In this document: in pieces, positions 62,315 to 64,000 of the stretch | Layout: each line of letters starts with the position of its first letter | How positions within the stretch are numbered: the first letter of the stretch is position 1 | Assembly: GCF_902859585.1 (NCBI RefSeq) | Contig: NZ_CADIJM010000001.1 | Location: 434,001 to 498,000, forward strand | DNA length: 64,000 nucleotides | Source: Achromobacter animicus | GTDB lineage: Bacteria > Pseudomonadota > Gammaproteobacteria > Burkholderiales > Burkholderiaceae_B | Direction: 5' to 3' | The notes under the pieces: generated by a model | What the model was told of the DNA's origin: nothing | Databases searched by the model: none | The model's input: only the letters and a program-made list of their open reading frames with translations | Made by a program: the position numbers and the translations under genes

Positions 62315-63223
62315 ATGAACCTGCGCCGCCTCACCCCCTCCATGTCCCTGCTGTTGGCCTTTGAAGCCAGCGCCCGCCATCTGAGCTTTACGCGAGCGGC
62401 GACCGAGCTTGCGCTGACGCAAAGCGCCGTCAGCCGGCAGGTGCAGGCGCTGGAGGATCTGCTGGAAGTCGCGCTTTTTCGCCGGGAAAAGCGGCGGATT
62501 GTGCTGACCGAGGCGGGCACGGGATACCAGAAAGAACTGGCCGCCGCCCTGCAGCGCATCCGCAGCGCATCGCTTCAGGCGATCTCGCATCGCACTGGCC
62601 GAGGCGCCTTCCACCTGGCCGCGTTGCCCACGTTTACGGCCAAGTGGCTGATGCCCAGGCTGCACCGCTTCTATGCGCGCCATCCCGGCATTCTGGTTCA
62701 CCTGCATTCACGCGTGACGCGCTTCGACCTGGATCTGGCCGGCATCGACGCCGTCATTGCCGTGGGCGATGGCGACTGGCCGGGACTGGTCCCGCATCGG
62801 CTGATGAATGAACACGTCATCCCGGTCATCAGCCCCGACATCGCCGCGCGCCAGACCATCCGCAGGCCCGCAGACCTCATCCAGCACGTGCTGCTGCAAG
62901 TCGCGGCCCGGCCGGCCGTGTGGCAACGCTGGTTCGAAGCCCACGGCCTGCCCGTGCGCTCGATGCGCTGGGGCGCGCAGTTTGAACTGACAACGCACCT
63001 GATCCAGGCGGTGGCGTCGGGCTTGGGCGTGGGGCTGTTGCCGACCTTCCTGGTGGAGGATGAGTTACGGCAAGGCGTGCTGGCGCCCGCATTGGATGAG
63101 GAATTCAGCACGGGCGCGGGATACTTTTTCCTTGCGTCGCCAGACAAGTTGGCCATCCCGGCGGTGGCGGCGTTTCGGGATTGGTTGCTGGATGAGAGCG
63201 CGGGGGGTGAATTCCCGCGTTGA
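62315..63223 (+). CDS. LysR-family transcriptional regulator (GcvA-like)
   Basis: 302 residues. The helix-turn-helix region has SMSLLLAFEASARHLSFTRA and LTQSAVSRQVQALEDLLEV, with NxRRLTPS at the start, as in the GcvA-like group. The effector domain follows, with ALPTFTAKWLMPRLHRFY. It should control the divergent SDR/aldolase unit through the ATTC-N7-GAAT site. The ATG stands at the end of CATGCACGAACTGA with no strong ribosome site. Confidence 0.88.
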   Translation: MNLRRLTPSMSLLLAFEASARHLSFTRAATELALTQSAVSRQVQALEDLLEVALFRREKRRIVLTEAGTGYQKELAAALQRIRSASLQAISHRTGRGAFHLAALPTFTAKWLMPRLHRFYARHPGILVHLHSRVTRFDLDLAGIDAVIAVGDGDWPGLVPHRLMNEHVIPVISPDIAARQTIRRPADLIQHVLLQVAARPAVWQRWFEAHGLPVRSMRWGAQFELTTHLIQAVASGLGVGLLPTFLVEDELRQGVLAPALDEEFSTGAGYFFLASPDKLAIPAVAAFRDWLLDESAGGEFPR

Positions 63224-63290
63224 TCTCAAGCGGGCCGCATCCGCGTTCACCACTATTCAACAGTTCAACAATCGTTGTATTATCCGGCGC

Positions 63291-63617
63291 ATGAATGAAG
63301 AACATGCCGTGCTCGCCCTCGCCGCCTTGGCCCATTCCCAACGCCTGCGCGTATTCCGCGCCCTGGTCGTCGCCGGACAAGAAGGCCTGACCCCCAGCGT
63401 GCTTGCCGACCAGCTTGCCGTGGCGCGCAACACGTTGTCATTCCATCTGAAAGAGCTGGCGCATGCGGGACTGGTCTCCATCGAACAGCAAGGCCGCAAC
63501 CTGATCTACCGCGCCGACTTTTCCCGCATGAACGGCCTGCTGGGCTATTTGACCGAGCACTGCTGCGCGGGTGCGCCTTGCGCAGTCACCGATCGCGGCG
63601 CGTGTGAATCCTGCTGA
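63291..63617 (+). CDS. arsR: ArsR-family arsenite-responsive repressor
   Basis: 108 residues. The winged helix has LTPSVLADQLAVARNTLSFHLKE and a wing near QQGRNLIYRADF. The classic ELCVCDL metal site is absent. Instead the C-terminus has Cys91, Cys92, Cys97, Cys105 and Cys108 (HCCAGAPC then CESC), like the ArsR type of Acidithiobacillus in which C-terminal cysteines bind arsenite. It precedes an ACR3 permease gene by 39 bases, so it should repress arsenic efflux. A short AACAATCGTTGT dyad (63269-63280) before the start is a candidate operator. Confidence 0.88.
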   Translation: MNEEHAVLALAALAHSQRLRVFRALVVAGQEGLTPSVLADQLAVARNTLSFHLKELAHAGLVSIEQQGRNLIYRADFSRMNGLLGYLTEHCCAGAPCAVTDRGACESC

Positions 63618-63656
63618 CCCAGCCCCCCTACCTACCGCCCTTCTCTCCTACAGCCC

Positions 63657-64000
63657 ATGCCCTCCATCGCACCCGCCGCACGTCTGGCGCCCCAGCGCCC
63701 TTCCATGAGCGTCTTCGAGCGCTATCTCACCTTGTGGGTTGTTCTCTGTATCGTCCTGGGCGTGACATTGGGCCAGGCGGCCCCCGGCGTGTTCCAGGCC
63801 ATCGGTCGCATGGAAGTCGCCCAGGTAAATTTGCCGGTCGGCATTCTGATCTGGGTGATGATCATCCCGATGCTGCTGAAGGTGGACTTTGGCGCGCTGG
63901 ATCAGGTCAAGCAACACTGGCGTGGTATCGGCGTGACGCTGTTCATCAATTGGGCAGTCAAGCCGTTCTCCATGGCCTTTCTGGGCTGGCTGTTCATCCG
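63657..64000 (+). CDS. acr3: ACR3-family arsenite efflux permease, 3' end missing
   Basis: The first 114 residues are in the window; the gene runs past base 64000. After a polar N-terminus, ERYLTLWVVLCIVLGVTLG (helix 1) and VNLPVGILIWVMIIPMLLKVD (helix 2) are typical of ACR3 (BASS-superfamily) arsenite exporters. It follows arsR, forming an ars operon. Two starts are possible, ATG 63657 or 63705; neither has a strong ribosome site, and the second removes a 16-residue leader. Confidence 0.88.
   Translation, partial: MPSIAPAARLAPQRPSMSVFERYLTLWVVLCIVLGVTLGQAAPGVFQAIGRMEVAQVNLPVGILIWVMIIPMLLKVDFGALDQVKQHWRGIGVTLFINWAVKPFSMAFLGWLFI

Noticed and set aside
1-64000. tRNA, rRNA, CRISPR arrays, insertion sequences, prophage
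   Set aside because: None of their hallmarks (cloverleaf with CCA, regular spaced repeats, transposase or integrase motifs) were seen on either strand.

Overview
The window is GC-rich and densely coded, with one to a few genes per transcription unit. Its gene families point to a betaproteobacterium of the Alcaligenaceae, probably Achromobacter or Bordetella. The signs are several orphan Bug-type periplasmic binding proteins of the tripartite tricarboxylate (TTT) family, many LysR regulators, a ProQ/FinO protein, a PE-LIG-POL LigD, and a large repertoire for sugar acids and amino-acid derivatives. No tRNA, rRNA, CRISPR array, transposase or phage gene was seen. The identification rests on recognising families, not on any search.

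Layout. 1-4200: aldarate use (3' part of garD, an SMP-30 lactonase, a Bug protein) and a small secreted protein. 4333-8200: DUF4202 protein, ProQ/FinO protein, LctP-type permease, and a pair of small envelope proteins. 8359-12845: a second hydroxy-acid module (HpcH/HpaI aldolase, UxaA/GarD-type dehydratase, Bug protein) divergent from a LysR gene. 12871-19197: an eight-gene metal operon with a ZnuABC-like importer, a second binding protein that has lost its metal ligands, a His-rich DUF6162-like protein, a small exported protein with a predicted N-terminal His, a CxxC membrane protein and a PepSY membrane protein. A Fur-like box lies in front of it. 19405-24130: a copper-linked set (two DUF2946-like proteins, a His/Met-rich PepSY protein, an OprC-type TonB receptor).

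24203-31486: stress and DNA repair genes (PPK2, PRC-barrel protein, small proteins, Ku, LigD, cytochrome b561). 31603-37785: ApaH-like phosphatase, succinate-semialdehyde dehydrogenase, methyltransferase, Tat-type beta-carbonic anhydrase, LapA-domain protein and two lipoproteins. 37839-38022: a remnant of a Fic-family C-terminus behind a perfect 17-bp inverted repeat. 38076-43957: a QseBC-like two-component pair with a YgiW-like protein, ribA, and a PQQ-dependent membrane dehydrogenase.

44451-58512: an amino-acid-derivative region. A seven-gene operon (polyamine-type ABC importer with a fused permease, PxpB, PxpC, GntR regulator, D-2-hydroxyacid dehydrogenase) diverges from pxpA across a perfect 23-bp palindrome. 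Next come a LysR gene, an N-carbamoyl-D-amino-acid hydrolase, a threonine-dehydratase-like enzyme, a Bug protein and a D-aminoacylase. Together they look like a route for taking up cyclic or N-blocked amino acids, many of them D-form, and unblocking them. 58708-63223: a glutamine amidotransferase, then an SDR, DapA-family and RraA-family operon divergent from a LysR gene with a textbook T-N11-A box. 63291-64000: arsR and the start of an ACR3 arsenite permease, cut by the window edge.
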